Below are positions 26,940 to 36,189 of a DNA stretch of 64,000 bases, in pieces; the stretch's first letter is position 1, and each line of letters begins with the position of its first letter. Below the pieces are notes generated by a model that saw only the letters and a list, made by a program, of their open reading frames with translations, made no database searches and had not been told where the DNA came from. Made by a program: the position numbers and the translations under genes. The DNA comes from Verrucomicrobiota bacterium (GTDB lineage Bacteria > Verrucomicrobiota > Verrucomicrobiia > Opitutales > Opitutaceae), in NCBI GenBank assembly GCA_018239845.1, contig JAFEGO010000092.1, forward strand, positions 62,001 through 126,000, written 5' to 3'.

Positions 26940-28199
26940 TCATGCGAAATCCTTCCTGAAGCGATAGACGCTCTGGACCAGTCCTTGCAGCAAGCAGCAG
27001 CTGAGCACAAAGGAGCCACCGTAGCTGATGAAGGGAAGCGGTATGCCCGTGATGGGCACGAGCCCGATGGTCATGGCGACGTTCACAAACACATGCACCA
27101 TGAACAGCACCGTGACGCCGAGGGCGAGCAGGGTGCCGAACCGGTCTCGGGCGAGACCGGCGATGCGGATGCCGTTGAACAACACCAGGGCAAACAGGCT
27201 GAGAACCGTGAGGCTTCCCAAAAATCCCTTTTCCTCGGCGATGACCGAGAAGATAAAATCGTTATGCGCGACCGAGCGGGGCAGGTAGCCGAGCTGGGCC
27301 TGGGTCCCCTGCGTCCAGCCCTTGCCGGCGAGGCCGCCGGAGCCGACGGAGATGAGGGACTGCGAGAGGTTGTAGGCGACGCCGACGCCCTTGGGGTCCA
27401 CCTTTTCGGGGGCGGCGAAGGCGAGGATGCGGTTGCGCTGATAATCGTGGATCGGCGGCGAAAGGAAGGAGTGCGGCTCGTATTTGCCGCGGTCGGTATC
27501 GTAGGAGTAGTTGTGCGACTCCATGAAGTTCGCGTACTTCCACGTGTCGTAACCGACGATGGCGACGATGATCAGGAATGCCCCGAGGGCTGCCGCGAAG
27601 AAGCGCGCGGACAGCTTGGAAACGTAGAGCATCGAAAAAACCATCGGGGGGAGCACGATCGCCGACTTCAAGTCGGGCTGCTTCAAGATCAAGAGCATGG
27701 GGACCCCCACCGCAAGGGCCAATTTCCCCAGAACGCCAAGGGATTGGCGGACGGTGCCGATTTCGGAACGGATCAGGAGACTGGCGGTGATGAGGAGGAC
27801 GGCGACCTTGGCCGTCTCGGAGGGCTGGTAGGAGAAGAAACCGAGGTTGATCCAGCGCTGGGAGCCCCAGGTGTCGTTGGAGGAGTTGGGCAGGATGAGC
27901 ACGATCACCAGCGGGACCATGCAGGCGGCGTAAAACCAGTGGGTGACGCTCAGCCAGAACCGGTAGTCGATGAGGGAGACGGCGGTGTAGAGGCCGGCGC
28001 CGACGACGAGGAAGATCACCTGCTTGAACCAGTACTGGCTCTGGAGCGCGGTGTCGGGGGCCGAGAACTGCGCGCTGTAGATAAACATGACCCCGAAGGC
28101 GCTGAGGAACAGCAAGGCCAGGGGGGTGACCCAATCCCAACGCTCCCGCGTGGTCGTCTTGAAGACGGCGATGTAGTCGGTGGGGGAAGGGAGTTTCAC
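26940..28199 (-). CDS. rodA: rod shape-determining protein RodA (SEDS glycosyltransferase)
   Basis: A 419-residue integral membrane protein with about ten hydrophobic segments, of the FtsW/RodA/SpoVE family. SEDS proteins polymerise lipid II into glycan strands, and RodA does so in the elongation machinery with PBP2 and MreB. Family motifs include 'HNDFIFSVIAEEKGFLG' (the extracellular loop with the catalytic Asp near it), 'GIPLPFISYGGS' close to the C-terminus and 'NLSQSLISVGSGGLAGKGW'. The start ATG 28199 overlaps the stop of the O-antigen ligase gene by 4 nt (ATGA), so the two are translationally coupled. This links wall elongation to the surface-glycan locus in one transcript. No mre genes are near. 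Confidence 0.92.
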   Translation of the reverse strand: MKLPSPTDYIAVFKTTTRERWDWVTPLALLFLSAFGVMFIYSAQFSAPDTALQSQYWFKQVIFLVVGAGLYTAVSLIDYRFWLSVTHWFYAACMVPLVIVLILPNSSNDTWGSQRWINLGFFSYQPSETAKVAVLLITASLLIRSEIGTVRQSLGVLGKLALAVGVPMLLILKQPDLKSAIVLPPMVFSMLYVSKLSARFFAAALGAFLIIVAIVGYDTWKYANFMESHNYSYDTDRGKYEPHSFLSPPIHDYQRNRILAFAAPEKVDPKGVGVAYNLSQSLISVGSGGLAGKGWTQGTQAQLGYLPRSVAHNDFIFSVIAEEKGFLGSLTVLSLFALVLFNGIRIAGLARDRFGTLLALGVTVLFMVHVFVNVAMTIGLVPITGIPLPFISYGGSFVLSCCLLQGLVQSVYRFRKDFA

Positions 28200-29716
28200 A
28201 GGGCGCGGTGGTGGGTCAACGGAGCAGAAGCCAGCGGGCTTGGCAATGACGGGACTTCCGCCGGGGCGGCCGGCGCACCGTCGGCCTCGGTTACCACCGG
28301 CTCAGGCGGGGTGCTGGCGAGGCCGAGGAGGGACCAGAAGACGACGGCGCCCATGGGCCCTTCGAGGACGACGCCGAAACAGGCGCTGATCAAAATTACC
28401 CATGCACAGCTCCACAGGCCGAGATCCGCGGGCGTGGCGTCGGGGTCGCGCATCACGCGCCAGGTGCGGCGGGTCAGCAGGAAGGCAAAGGCGAGGAAAG
28501 CCGCCAGCCCGGCGAAGCCCATGCGGCCGAAGGCGCTCATGATGATGCTATGCGGGCTGCGGGCGGAGAAGTCCTCCGCCATGTCAGGATTGTACTCCTG
28601 CAAAAACTCGCGGGAGAGATCGTAGCCGAAGCCGAGGCCGAAAAAAGGGTTTTGACTGAGGGTCTCGCTGGCGACAGTGCCCCACCAGACGGTGCGAAAG
28701 CGGTTGTTGTCGCCCTTCATGGAGCTCTCCGCGCTCACGTAGGTGCCGGAGCCAACGACGTCGCCGAGGGAGAGGACGCGCTCGGAGACTCCGGCGAGCT
28801 TGCCGCGGGCCCAGAGGTTGTCGGCCAGCAGGGCGAGGCCGGCGACGACGAGGCCGGCGAGCAGGACCGCGGCGCCCTGCAGCAGGACGAAGCGGCGGAG
28901 GCGCGACACGGCGAGCCAGAGCAGGGCGCCGAGCGCGCCGAGCATGGAGGCTCGGTTGTCGGCGCCGATGACGTACACGATTTCAACCAGCGCGAGCACC
29001 CAAAGCCACGGGCGGTGGCGGACGGGCGCGGTGGTCGCGAGGAAGACGCCGCTGACCGCCATGAAGGTGAGGGCGAGGTCGCCTTTGAAGAAGATCAGCG
29101 GGATGCCGCGGACGGTGAAGATGGTTTGGAAAAAACCGGGAAACGCCTCCGAGAGCACGACGGCAAACGGCAGGGTGAAACTGGCGACCTTGAGCGTGCC
29201 AAGGAGGAACCCACGCGAGCGGGCGTCGCGCGCGAGCTCCTGCGCGAGGAAGAAAAACGCGGCGTAGTAGATCATCGCGTAGTCGCGGATCGCGAGGAGG
29301 CCGTAGGTACGCACATCAAACATCACGCGGATGGTGCCGACGAGCAGCCACGCGAGGATGGCCCAGTTGAGCGCGTCCTTGCGAAACGGCAGCCGGTGGG
29401 CGGACGCGCATTGCAGGAAAATCCAGCCGCCGGCGACGAGGAGGGCGATCTCGGCCGGCAAAAGAGGCAGGCCCGGCACAGGCATGAGCTGGGCGAAGCC
29501 GCGGTTGCCGACGAGGTAGCCAAAGAGGATGAGGGCGAGCGCGACGGCTGCCACATCGGTACGAAGCAGACGCACGGACACAGCGACGATGACCAAGGCG
29601 GCGACCAGCGCGGGCAGCACATAGTCGCCCTGCGCGAGGCCCCAGGCGAGCCATACGGCCGCGAAACCGCCGCCGAGGGCGATCAGGCGGAGGCGCAGGC
29701 TGATGTGGGTCAACAT
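28196..29716 (-). CDS. O-antigen ligase/polymerase-family membrane protein
   Basis: A 506-residue protein with about eleven or twelve transmembrane segments and a large loop around residues 310-400. This is the architecture of WaaL/Wzy O-antigen ligases, and the 'FFGLGFGYD' region with His in the loop ('SARSPHSIIM') is the typical segment that carries catalytic contacts. It would transfer or polymerise undecaprenyl-linked glycan on the periplasmic side. It overlaps rodA by 4 nt and is divergent from the glycosyltransferase at 29800. Family assignment between ligase and polymerase is not settled by sequence. Confidence 0.82.
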   Translation of the reverse strand: MLTHISLRLRLIALGGGFAAVWLAWGLAQGDYVLPALVAALVIVAVSVRLLRTDVAAVALALILFGYLVGNRGFAQLMPVPGLPLLPAEIALLVAGGWIFLQCASAHRLPFRKDALNWAILAWLLVGTIRVMFDVRTYGLLAIRDYAMIYYAAFFFLAQELARDARSRGFLLGTLKVASFTLPFAVVLSEAFPGFFQTIFTVRGIPLIFFKGDLALTFMAVSGVFLATTAPVRHRPWLWVLALVEIVYVIGADNRASMLGALGALLWLAVSRLRRFVLLQGAAVLLAGLVVAGLALLADNLWARGKLAGVSERVLSLGDVVGSGTYVSAESSMKGDNNRFRTVWWGTVASETLSQNPFFGLGFGYDLSREFLQEYNPDMAEDFSARSPHSIIMSAFGRMGFAGLAAFLAFAFLLTRRTWRVMRDPDATPADLGLWSCAWVILISACFGVVLEGPMGAVVFWSLLGLASTPPEPVVTEADGAPAAPAEVPSLPSPLASAPLTHHRAL

Positions 29717-29799
29717 CGCGGATTGACGGAGACGAGCGTCGGGACGGGCGTCAAGCAGACGGTGGGAGAGATGAGAGTGGCAATGAGGGAGGGCTCTGT

Positions 29800-30816
29800 T
29801 TGGTTGGGGGTGTGCCGGTTGTTTCCGTGATCACTCCGTTTCATCGGGTCGTGCCCTGGCTGTGTGAGGCGGGCGAGAGTCTGCGCGCGCAGACGCTGAC
29901 GGACTGGGAGTGGCTGGTGGTCGACGATGGCACAGGCTCGGGGCTGTCGAGCCTCGGAGAACTCGGGCGCGACCCGCGCATCCGGCTGCTGTCGCACGCG
30001 ACGAACTGCGGGGTGTCGGCGGCGCGCAATCTCGCGGTGTCGGCGGCGCGGGGTGAATTTCTCGCGATGCTCGACTACGACGACGTGGCGCGGCCGCAGC
30101 GGCTGGAGCGACAGGTGACGCGGCTGCGGGCGGAGCCGGCGCTGGGGCTGGTGGGGAGCGCGGTGGATACGATTGACGAACACGGCGCAACGGTGGGGCG
30201 GGAGTTTGCGCTGCTGGACGGAGTGGAGCAGACACGCTTTTCCCAGTACACCATGCCGGTGGCACTGTCGGCCTGCACGGGGCGGCGGGAGGTGTTTGAG
30301 CGGTATGCGTTCCGGAGGGATTTCGACACGGCGGAGGACTACGATTTTTTCACGCGGGTCGGGGAAACGTGGATGACGGGTGCAGTGGCGGAGCCGCTCG
30401 CGGGCTATCGCGTGTACGCGAGCCAGACGACCCAACAGCGGCAGGATCGCCAAGTATTCGCGGCGTCGTGCGTCCGGCTGCTCACGGCGCGGCGCCGGGC
30501 GGGGCGGGCGGAAGGATGGGCCGAGCTCAAGGAGGAGCTGGGGGCATGGATGGCGGCGCCGCCGAAAGCGGAGGTGGCGTGGCTGGATTTTGCGCAGCGG
30601 TGCGTGCGGGAGAATTTCCCGAGGCTCGCGGTCTATCACGCGCGGCGGCACCTGATGCTGGCACGGCGGCCGGGGGCGGTGGTGGCGGCGCTGCAAGTGT
30701 TGCGTGGCGCACTTGGGCAGGCGAAGGGAGCGGCGCGGCGGGAGGTGCTGCGGGTGTTTCTAATGGGACCGCTGCGGGCGCACCGGCTCGGTCGCAGGGC
30801 TGGCGGCTTGGTATAA
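29800..30816 (+). CDS. family 2 glycosyltransferase
   Basis: A 338-residue GT-A fold enzyme. It begins with the GT2 signature 'PVVSVITPFHR', the nucleotide-binding 'LVVDDGTGS', and a DYDD metal motif in 'EFLAMLDYDDVARPQRL'. The later ED motif is 'TAEDYDFFTRVG'. It transfers a sugar from a nucleotide donor in the cytoplasm to a growing glycan. TTG 29800 is taken as the start because it follows a GAGGGAGGG ribosome-site-like run at the right distance; GTG 29812 is the alternative. Its last 57 nt overlap the end of the converging GT4 gene. Confidence 0.85.
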   Translation: MVGGVPVVSVITPFHRVVPWLCEAGESLRAQTLTDWEWLVVDDGTGSGLSSLGELGRDPRIRLLSHATNCGVSAARNLAVSAARGEFLAMLDYDDVARPQRLERQVTRLRAEPALGLVGSAVDTIDEHGATVGREFALLDGVEQTRFSQYTMPVALSACTGRREVFERYAFRRDFDTAEDYDFFTRVGETWMTGAVAEPLAGYRVYASQTTQQRQDRQVFAASCVRLLTARRRAGRAEGWAELKEELGAWMAAPPKAEVAWLDFAQRCVRENFPRLAVYHARRHLMLARRPGAVVAALQVLRGALGQAKGAARREVLRVFLMGPLRAHRLGRRAGGLV

Positions 30817-31956
30817 GCGCCCGTACGCATCCAGCATTTTGGCGGAAGCGAAGCGACCGGCGACGAAGCGTTGCGCGGCGGTCGTGACGGGGGCCCAGCG
30901 GGCTGTTTCGCGGAGGGCGTCGGTGAGGACGGCAGCGAGATGAGGGGCGTCGCCCGGGCGGGCGAGCCAAGGGTGGGTGGCGGGTAAGGCTTCGTTCAGA
31001 CCGGCAGCGGTGGTGGCGACGATGGGCGTGCCGCAGAAAGTGGCTTCCACCGCGACAAGGCCGAGGCCTTCAAAGCGGGAGGGCATGACCATGAGGTCGA
31101 AAGTCGGCAATAGCTGAGGCAGATGGGCGACGGGTGGCCGGACCTCAATGCGCCAGCCCGGCGGTGGTTGGGCGGCGAGCGCAGTGAGGAGCGGGGCCTG
31201 CGCACCATGGCCGAGGATGAAGAGTTCACCGCGTACATCAGGCGGCAGGACGACCTGCGGCAGAGCGGCGGCAAGAATATCGGTGCCTTTCTGTGGCTCA
31301 AGGCGTCCGGCGAAAAGCACGCGGCGCACGGCGGGATCGTCGGGTGCGGCCCGTGGCGGGAGGAGCGGGAGATCGATGCCGTTGTAGATCACGGTGGGCG
31401 GCGAGGGTGCCGCGGGGGCACCGCTGTCGGTGCGGTAGCGGAAGAACTCGGCGAGCGCGGCTTCGGAGACGCCGGCGATGTGCGCGTGCGCGAGCCGGTG
31501 GTCACACCAGCGGCCGAAGCGCGGCCAGTAACGCCAGAAAACGCTGTTGTGAATCGTGCGAACCAAGGCGGGGCGCGGGACGCCGGCCGGCAGGCACGCC
31601 ATCACGGCGCCGCAGATCTCGGCCGTCTCGGCGTGGAAATGCACAATATCGGGACGAAACCTTCGGATGGCCCGGGCAAGCGCGAGGCCGCCGGTGATCA
31701 TGCCGCCGCGCTTTACCGTGAGACGTGTACCGCGAAACCAAGGGATGCTGGCGGCCGCGAGCTCGGCGGCCATCCCGGCGCCGACGGCGTCGGGGCCGAG
31801 GCCGTTGACGGTGAAGACCGCGAAATCGATCTCGCTCCGCAGGCCATGGACAAGGGCGAGGGAAACCTTTTCCGCGCCGCCGAGGCCGAGGCGCGTGATC
31901 ACCTGCAGTACGCGGAGGCGGCGGGATGGGGAGGAGGCTGGAGCGGCCGCGGACAT
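30760..31956 (-). CDS. family 4 glycosyltransferase (GT-B)
   Basis: A 398-residue GT-B fold enzyme. The N-terminal domain has 'RVLQVITRLGLGGAEKVSLAL' (shown as pattern), typical of GT4 enzymes. The C-terminal domain has 'RRVLFAGRLEPQKGTDILA' and 'VMPSRFEGLGLVAVEATFCG', which includes the EX7E-type nucleotide-sugar site. ATG 31956 is chosen; a TTG at 31965 is possible. It follows the flippase stop by 5 nt, so the two form an operon. Its stop region overlaps the converging GT2 gene by 57 nt. Confidence 0.87.
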   Translation of the reverse strand: MSAAAPASSPSRRLRVLQVITRLGLGGAEKVSLALVHGLRSEIDFAVFTVNGLGPDAVGAGMAAELAAASIPWFRGTRLTVKRGGMITGGLALARAIRRFRPDIVHFHAETAEICGAVMACLPAGVPRPALVRTIHNSVFWRYWPRFGRWCDHRLAHAHIAGVSEAALAEFFRYRTDSGAPAAPSPPTVIYNGIDLPLLPPRAAPDDPAVRRVLFAGRLEPQKGTDILAAALPQVVLPPDVRGELFILGHGAQAPLLTALAAQPPPGWRIEVRPPVAHLPQLLPTFDLMVMPSRFEGLGLVAVEATFCGTPIVATTAAGLNEALPATHPWLARPGDAPHLAAVLTDALRETARWAPVTTAAQRFVAGRFASAKMLDAYGRLYQAASPATEPVRPQRSH

Positions 31957-31961
31957 GGAAA

Positions 31962-33446
31962 TCAATTTTCGGATACAATGGGGCGACCGAAGGGACGATG
32001 GGCCCAGAGCGTGCGGAACTCATCGCGAAGGCGCGGCCAGAGCAGGAGGAGCAGGGCAACGGCGAGGAGTCCGCCGAGGGTGGAGGCGGCCAGGCGAAGC
32101 GCGAGCGGTTGCGCGGCGGTGAAGGTGTGCCCGAGCCAGAGACCGAGACCGAGGCTGAGGGCAGTGGCGAGCGGGCCGGCGAAGGCGGAGAGCCAGTCGG
32201 CGGGGCGAATGGCGGTGCCGCGGGCCGTCCAGGCGAGGCGGGGGACGAGGAGCAGTAGGTTGGCGCAGGTGAGGCCGGCGGCGAGGCCGACGACGCCATA
32301 CGGGCGGCCGAGCCAGAGGCCGAGGAAGGTGACGGGGAGCGCGACGGCGGTGAGCTGCATGAGCGCAACGGGACGGTTCAGCGCGACGGCGAGCGGGTAG
32401 AGGGTGGAGGTGAGGTAGTTGGCGGCGGCACCGCCGGCGAGCCAGCGGAGGATCGGCGCGGCGTCGGGCCATGCGGCGCCGAGAGCGAGGCGCACGACCT
32501 CGTCGGGCAGCACGAAGCATATGGCGGCGACGGGGAGGGTGAAGTGCGCGATGGCGTTGGTGGTCTCGCGGAAGTGTTTGGCGAAGTCCGGCGTGCCGGG
32601 GCCGAGACGCGACAGCGTGGCGAGCAATACGGAGCCGAAGGGCGTGGCAAGGTGGGTGGCTGGCTGCGTGAGGAGCTGGCCGGAGCGGTTGTAGAGACCG
32701 AGCGGAGCAGCGCCGAACCAGCGGCCGAGGAGCAGGGTGTCGATCTGCTGGAGGACGTAGAGCAGGACGTTGTAGGCGGTGAGATGCAGGCCGGTCGCAG
32801 CGAGAGGGCGCAGGCCGGCGGCAGGCGCGTGCGGACGCCACGGGCAGAGCCGCCACGCCTCGACGGCCATCACGGTCTCGGAGACGAGGAGGTACCAGGC
32901 GAAGGAAGCGGCCCCCGCGCCGAGTGCGCCGGCGGCAAGCATCGCGGCGGTGCCGAGGACGGCGCCGAAGGTTTCGAGCCGGTTGAGTTCGCCGAAATGG
33001 AGGTCGCGCTGGAGGAGCGTGCGGGGCCAGGCGTTGAGGCCGTTGAGGATGAAGCCGAGGCTCATCAGGCGCAGCACAGGCACGACGGCGGGCTCGGCGT
33101 AGTAGCGCGCGACGAGCGGGGCGAGCAGCACGCAAAGCCCGGCGAGCACGAAGCCGAGAATCACATGCAGACGGAGGAGCGCGGTCTTCTGGTTTTCGCT
33201 GAGCGTGGGCGACTGGATTGCGGCGGCGCCGGCGCCGAAGTCGCGGAACAGCACGAGGAGAAACGTGAGGCTTGCGGCCATCGCGAAGATGCCGTGGCCG
33301 GCGGGCGAGACGAGGCGGGCGAGGACCACGACGCCGGCGAGCTTGCAGACCACGCGCACGAGCTGCGAGGCGAGCGTGGAGCGGTAGCCGGCGGCCGCGC
33401 GGCGGAGGGAGTGGTCGGAGGCAGGGTCGCGGTCAGCGGCGCTCAC
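31962..33446 (-). CDS. Wzx-type lipopolysaccharide/oligosaccharide flippase
   Basis: A 494-residue membrane protein with about fourteen hydrophobic segments, of the MOP flippase superfamily (polysaccharide biosynthesis family, RfbX/Wzx type). Family signs are 'TLASQLVRVVCKLAGVVVLARLVSPAGHGIFAM' (pattern), 'QIDTLLLGRWFGAAPLGLYNRS' and 'TTNAIAHFTLPVAAICF'. It would move undecaprenyl-linked glycan units across the inner membrane. The start is GTG 33446. The divergent GT2 gene begins 66 nt away, and the GT4 gene follows in the same operon. Confidence 0.87.
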   Translation of the reverse strand: MSAADRDPASDHSLRRAAAGYRSTLASQLVRVVCKLAGVVVLARLVSPAGHGIFAMAASLTFLLVLFRDFGAGAAAIQSPTLSENQKTALLRLHVILGFVLAGLCVLLAPLVARYYAEPAVVPVLRLMSLGFILNGLNAWPRTLLQRDLHFGELNRLETFGAVLGTAAMLAAGALGAGAASFAWYLLVSETVMAVEAWRLCPWRPHAPAAGLRPLAATGLHLTAYNVLLYVLQQIDTLLLGRWFGAAPLGLYNRSGQLLTQPATHLATPFGSVLLATLSRLGPGTPDFAKHFRETTNAIAHFTLPVAAICFVLPDEVVRLALGAAWPDAAPILRWLAGGAAANYLTSTLYPLAVALNRPVALMQLTAVALPVTFLGLWLGRPYGVVGLAAGLTCANLLLLVPRLAWTARGTAIRPADWLSAFAGPLATALSLGLGLWLGHTFTAAQPLALRLAASTLGGLLAVALLLLLWPRLRDEFRTLWAHRPFGRPIVSEN

Positions 33447-33511
33447 GGCGGATTTGGATGGAAGATGAATTCGTGGTTTCCTGCGGCCGGGGTTCGCCTT
33501 AGCACGGGACG

Positions 33512-34492
33512 GTGCAGACGAACGATCCGATGCTGGCGCAAGGGGCGACGCCGAAGCAAGCTCCCGCGGTGTGGGCGGTGATCCCCGCGTACGGCCGCCC
33601 GGCGCTCTTGGGCGCGGCGCTGGCGTCGCTGCGCGGGCAGGCCGGTCTGCATGGCGTGGTAGTGATCAATAATTCACGCGACGCGGCGACGGCGGAAGCG
33701 GCGCGGGCAGGGGGGCAGGTGAGAGTGCTCACGCCGACGGTAAACCTCGGCACGGCGGGTGGAATCGCGTGGGGCTTGAAGACGGTTTTTGCCGAGTACG
33801 GCGCGACGCATGCGTGGATCATGGACGATGATGCGCAGGCGACACCGGGAGTGCTGGCGGCGTTGCTCGCGGCGCTGGAGAGGGCGGACGCGGATGCCGC
33901 GGTACCGTTGCTGGTGGACGAGCAGGAGCGCGTGCAGTGGCTGCCGGGGTTGACTGGGAGAACGGCGCGACGCGCGGGCCGCGGCGGGCCGACGGTTGAA
34001 AGATTTCGGAGCACGGCGGGCGTAAAACCACTGTCGTGTCGCTGGGCGCTGTGGGCGAGCTTGCTCGTGACGCGGCGCGCTGTGGAGGCGAGCGGCTGGC
34101 CCGATGTAGGGCTATGGTCGCAGTTCAGCGATCTGGATTACACGCTACGGCTCACGGGAAATTTTCGCGCAGTGCTAGCGCCGCTGGCGGTCTGCCGGCA
34201 CCTGCCGCCGCCGAGTGTGGAAGGACCAGCCTTCGTGGCGAAGCTGCACTCGGCGCTGCAAAACGGGAATTACGTCGCGACGCGGCGACGCTACGGTTGG
34301 CGCGCGCTACGGCACTTGCCCGGACTGCACTGGCGGTATCTGCGGCACTACCACTGGGCCCCGCGCGCTTGGGCGGGAGCAGGCTCGGCGTTTTTCCTCG
34401 GCGCGGTGCTGGGCCGGAAGAGTGCGCGCGCAGCGACGCCCGGAGGGATCGAATCGGCGCGAGCAGAGCTGGCGCGCTATGGCGTGACGTGA
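33512..34492 (+). CDS. family 2 glycosyltransferase (rhamnosyl-type)
   Basis: A 326-residue protein with the GT2 signs 'VWAVIPAYGRPALLGAAL', 'VVVINNSRDAA', the donor-binding stretch 'NLGTAGGIAWGLK' and the metal site DDDA in 'WIMDDDAQATPG'. A late 'FSDLDYTLRL' matches the acceptor/ED region of rhamnosyl- and galactofuranosyl-type GT2 enzymes. The start is GTG 33512, with ATG 33530 as an alternative. It shares a 65-nt divergent spacer with the flippase gene and ends just before the YciI-like gene, which converges with it. Confidence 0.85.
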   Translation: MQTNDPMLAQGATPKQAPAVWAVIPAYGRPALLGAALASLRGQAGLHGVVVINNSRDAATAEAARAGGQVRVLTPTVNLGTAGGIAWGLKTVFAEYGATHAWIMDDDAQATPGVLAALLAALERADADAAVPLLVDEQERVQWLPGLTGRTARRAGRGGPTVERFRSTAGVKPLSCRWALWASLLVTRRAVEASGWPDVGLWSQFSDLDYTLRLTGNFRAVLAPLAVCRHLPPPSVEGPAFVAKLHSALQNGNYVATRRRYGWRALRHLPGLHWRYLRHYHWAPRAWAGAGSAFFLGAVLGRKSARAATPGGIESARAELARYGVT

Positions 34493-34500
34493 GCGACGGC

Positions 34501-34791
34501 TCAGGTCTTCGGCAGTTCGCAGAGTTCCACTGTGCCGCCATGCAGGACGACGGGGTGGAGTTTCAGGAGATCGAGCAGCGGCTGTTTCTCCGCGGAGTCG
34601 AAACGCATGTAGCCGGTGATGTGCGCGGTGGAGCGCGCCGTCGCAGTATCACCTACGAACTCGCGCCGGCCGACGGCGCTACCGCCTTGGAAGAGCCCGC
34701 TGGCACGTGCCGCGGCGAAGAAGCGATCCCACTCCGCCGGAGTCGTGGGACTGGTGGCGTTGCCCTGGATGAGGAGGAGGTATTGGGTCAT
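34501..34791 (-). CDS. YciI-like domain protein
   Basis: A 96-residue protein starting MTQYLLLIQGNA at ATG 34791; the longer frame from 34857 has no matching pattern. The ferredoxin-like dimeric alpha/beta shape is typical of YciI/YCII-related proteins, with 'DRFFAAARASGLFQGGSA' and the C-terminal 'LKLHPVVLHGGTVELCEL' strand. The family has few known activities. Its start overlaps the stop of the unknown gene 34788-35069 by 4 nt (ATGA), so these two are coupled. Confidence 0.78.
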   Translation of the reverse strand: MTQYLLLIQGNATSPTTPAEWDRFFAAARASGLFQGGSAVGRREFVGDTATARSTAHITGYMRFDSAEKQPLLDLLKLHPVVLHGGTVELCELPKT

Positions 34792-35069
34792 GGGCGTGGC
34801 GGAAGTTGAATGACGATCCGCGATGAGCTGTCCTCGTTCTCGCTGTAGATCAACCACAGGCGATGTCCTTGTTTTGGGTTAAAATGAAACTCGATATCCA
34901 AATATTTGAATATGGCTGGCCGGCCCTTTTTCTTCTCTGAGGTTTGATCGGGGGTCCCGAAAATCGCCACTATGTCATCCTGAGAAGTGCCCAAGGACAG
35001 CGGAGTGATAGAGCCAGACCGAAGTAACTCATCGCGACATTTCTCAAAATTCTCGCGGGGCGGATTCAT
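34788..35069 (-). CDS. unknown 93-residue protein with SmpA-like motif
   Basis: I do not recognise the family. ATG 35069 begins the conserved-looking part; the frame open to 35366 adds an Arg/Pro-rich low-complexity leader. The segment 'LGTSQDDIVAIFGTPDQ' resembles the G-x-S-x-x-E/D-V...G-x-P motif of SmpA/OmlA (BamE)-like folds, followed by 'PAIFKYLDIEFHF' and 'LWLIYSENEDSS'. Small proteins of this kind are often immunity-like or regulatory, but this is a guess. It lies 14 nt after the GT4 stop and is coupled to the YciI-like gene. Confidence 0.6.
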   Translation of the reverse strand: MNPPRENFEKCRDELLRSGSITPLSLGTSQDDIVAIFGTPDQTSEKKKGRPAIFKYLDIEFHFNPKQGHRLWLIYSENEDSSSRIVIQLPPRP

Positions 35070-35083
35070 GTCGGATGCGTATC

Positions 35084-36139
35084 TTAGGATAAACGTAAGG
35101 TAGAGGCGAGCGCGGTGATGTGATGAGATGCGATGTAATGAGCTAGAAAATACTCGCGCTGAAGGCAGAGGAGGGGCGGTGAGGCTTGGCTGCGCGCGAG
35201 CGCGGCGGCTAAGGCGGCGGGGTCGCGGGGTGGGACGAGTGGGGTGCCGGGCGGGACGGTTTCGGGTAGGCCGCGCCAGTTCGTGGCGATGAGGGGGCGA
35301 TCGTGGGCGAGGGCTTCGAGGGCGACGAGGGGCTGGGCTTCGTGGGCGTAGTGCGTGGGCAGGCACACGACGTGGCAGGCGGCGAAGAGCTTTTCCTTTT
35401 CCTCACCGGTGACGAAACCGACGTGGCGGACGGTGGGGCCGGCGGCGGCGATTTTTTGGCGGAGCGCGGGGTCGGTCGCGGGGCCGGCGAGGGTGAGCTG
35501 GCAATCGACGCCGCCGGTGCGGAGGAGGGCGTGGGCGTCGAGCAGGGTGTCAGCGCCTTTTTCGGCGGTGACGGCGCCGAGGAAGAGGAGGTTGAAACCA
35601 GTCGCGGGCGGAGGTGGCGCGCCGGCTGGGCATGGGTCGGCGATGCCGTTGGGGACGATGGCGACGCGGTGGGGTTTGAGGTAGTCGGCGTCGGCGCGGA
35701 GGGACGTGGTGAGGACGATGGCGAGCGTGGCGCGGCCGAGGAGCAGACGTGTGAGCCAGCGTTCGGGGGCGGTGGCGCGGGTGGTGAGCCAGTCGGCGAG
35801 TCCGCCGTTGTGGAAGTGGAGGACGAGGCGGCCGTAAAAGGGGCGGACGAGGGTGAGGAGGAGCCAGTCGCGGTAGAGTGCGGCGCGTTTGCCGGGGGCG
35901 GGGATGTAGTAAAGCGTGTCGCAGTGGCGGCGGGCGGCGATGGCGCGAAACGCAGCGGCGAGGGCGGTGAAGACTTTGCCGGGACGAGGGCGGCCGATGT
36001 CGGCGTGGTCGCGCGAGAGAGGGAGGTTGACGTGATGAACGGCAATGCCTTGGGCGGGGAGGCCGTCGAGGAGCGTCCGCACCATGAGGCTCTGCCCGTG
36101 GAGGGGCGGGGGCGTCTGGGCGAGGACGAGGAGTTTCAT
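35084..36139 (-). CDS. family 4 glycosyltransferase (GT-B)
   Basis: A 351-residue GT4 enzyme starting MKLLVLAQTPPPLHGQS at ATG 36139. It has the donor-binding signs 'FNLLFLGAVTAEKGADTLLDA' (pattern), 'HVVCLPTHYAHEAQPLVALEALAHD' (pattern; E-x7-E) and 'LPETVPPGTP'. It belongs to the surface glycan set. It is divergent from the exosortase gene, 50 nt away, and is the first gene of a three-gene unit with the unknown and YciI-like genes. Confidence 0.86.
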   Translation of the reverse strand: MKLLVLAQTPPPLHGQSLMVRTLLDGLPAQGIAVHHVNLPLSRDHADIGRPRPGKVFTALAAAFRAIAARRHCDTLYYIPAPGKRAALYRDWLLLTLVRPFYGRLVLHFHNGGLADWLTTRATAPERWLTRLLLGRATLAIVLTTSLRADADYLKPHRVAIVPNGIADPCPAGAPPPPATGFNLLFLGAVTAEKGADTLLDAHALLRTGGVDCQLTLAGPATDPALRQKIAAAGPTVRHVGFVTGEEKEKLFAACHVVCLPTHYAHEAQPLVALEALAHDRPLIATNWRGLPETVPPGTPLVPPRDPAALAAALARSQASPPLLCLQREYFLAHYIASHHITALASTLRLS

Positions 36140-36189
36140 CGGCGGGGTTGAAGCTTGGCGGCGGTGCGGAACGGTGCAGCGTTTAGCCC

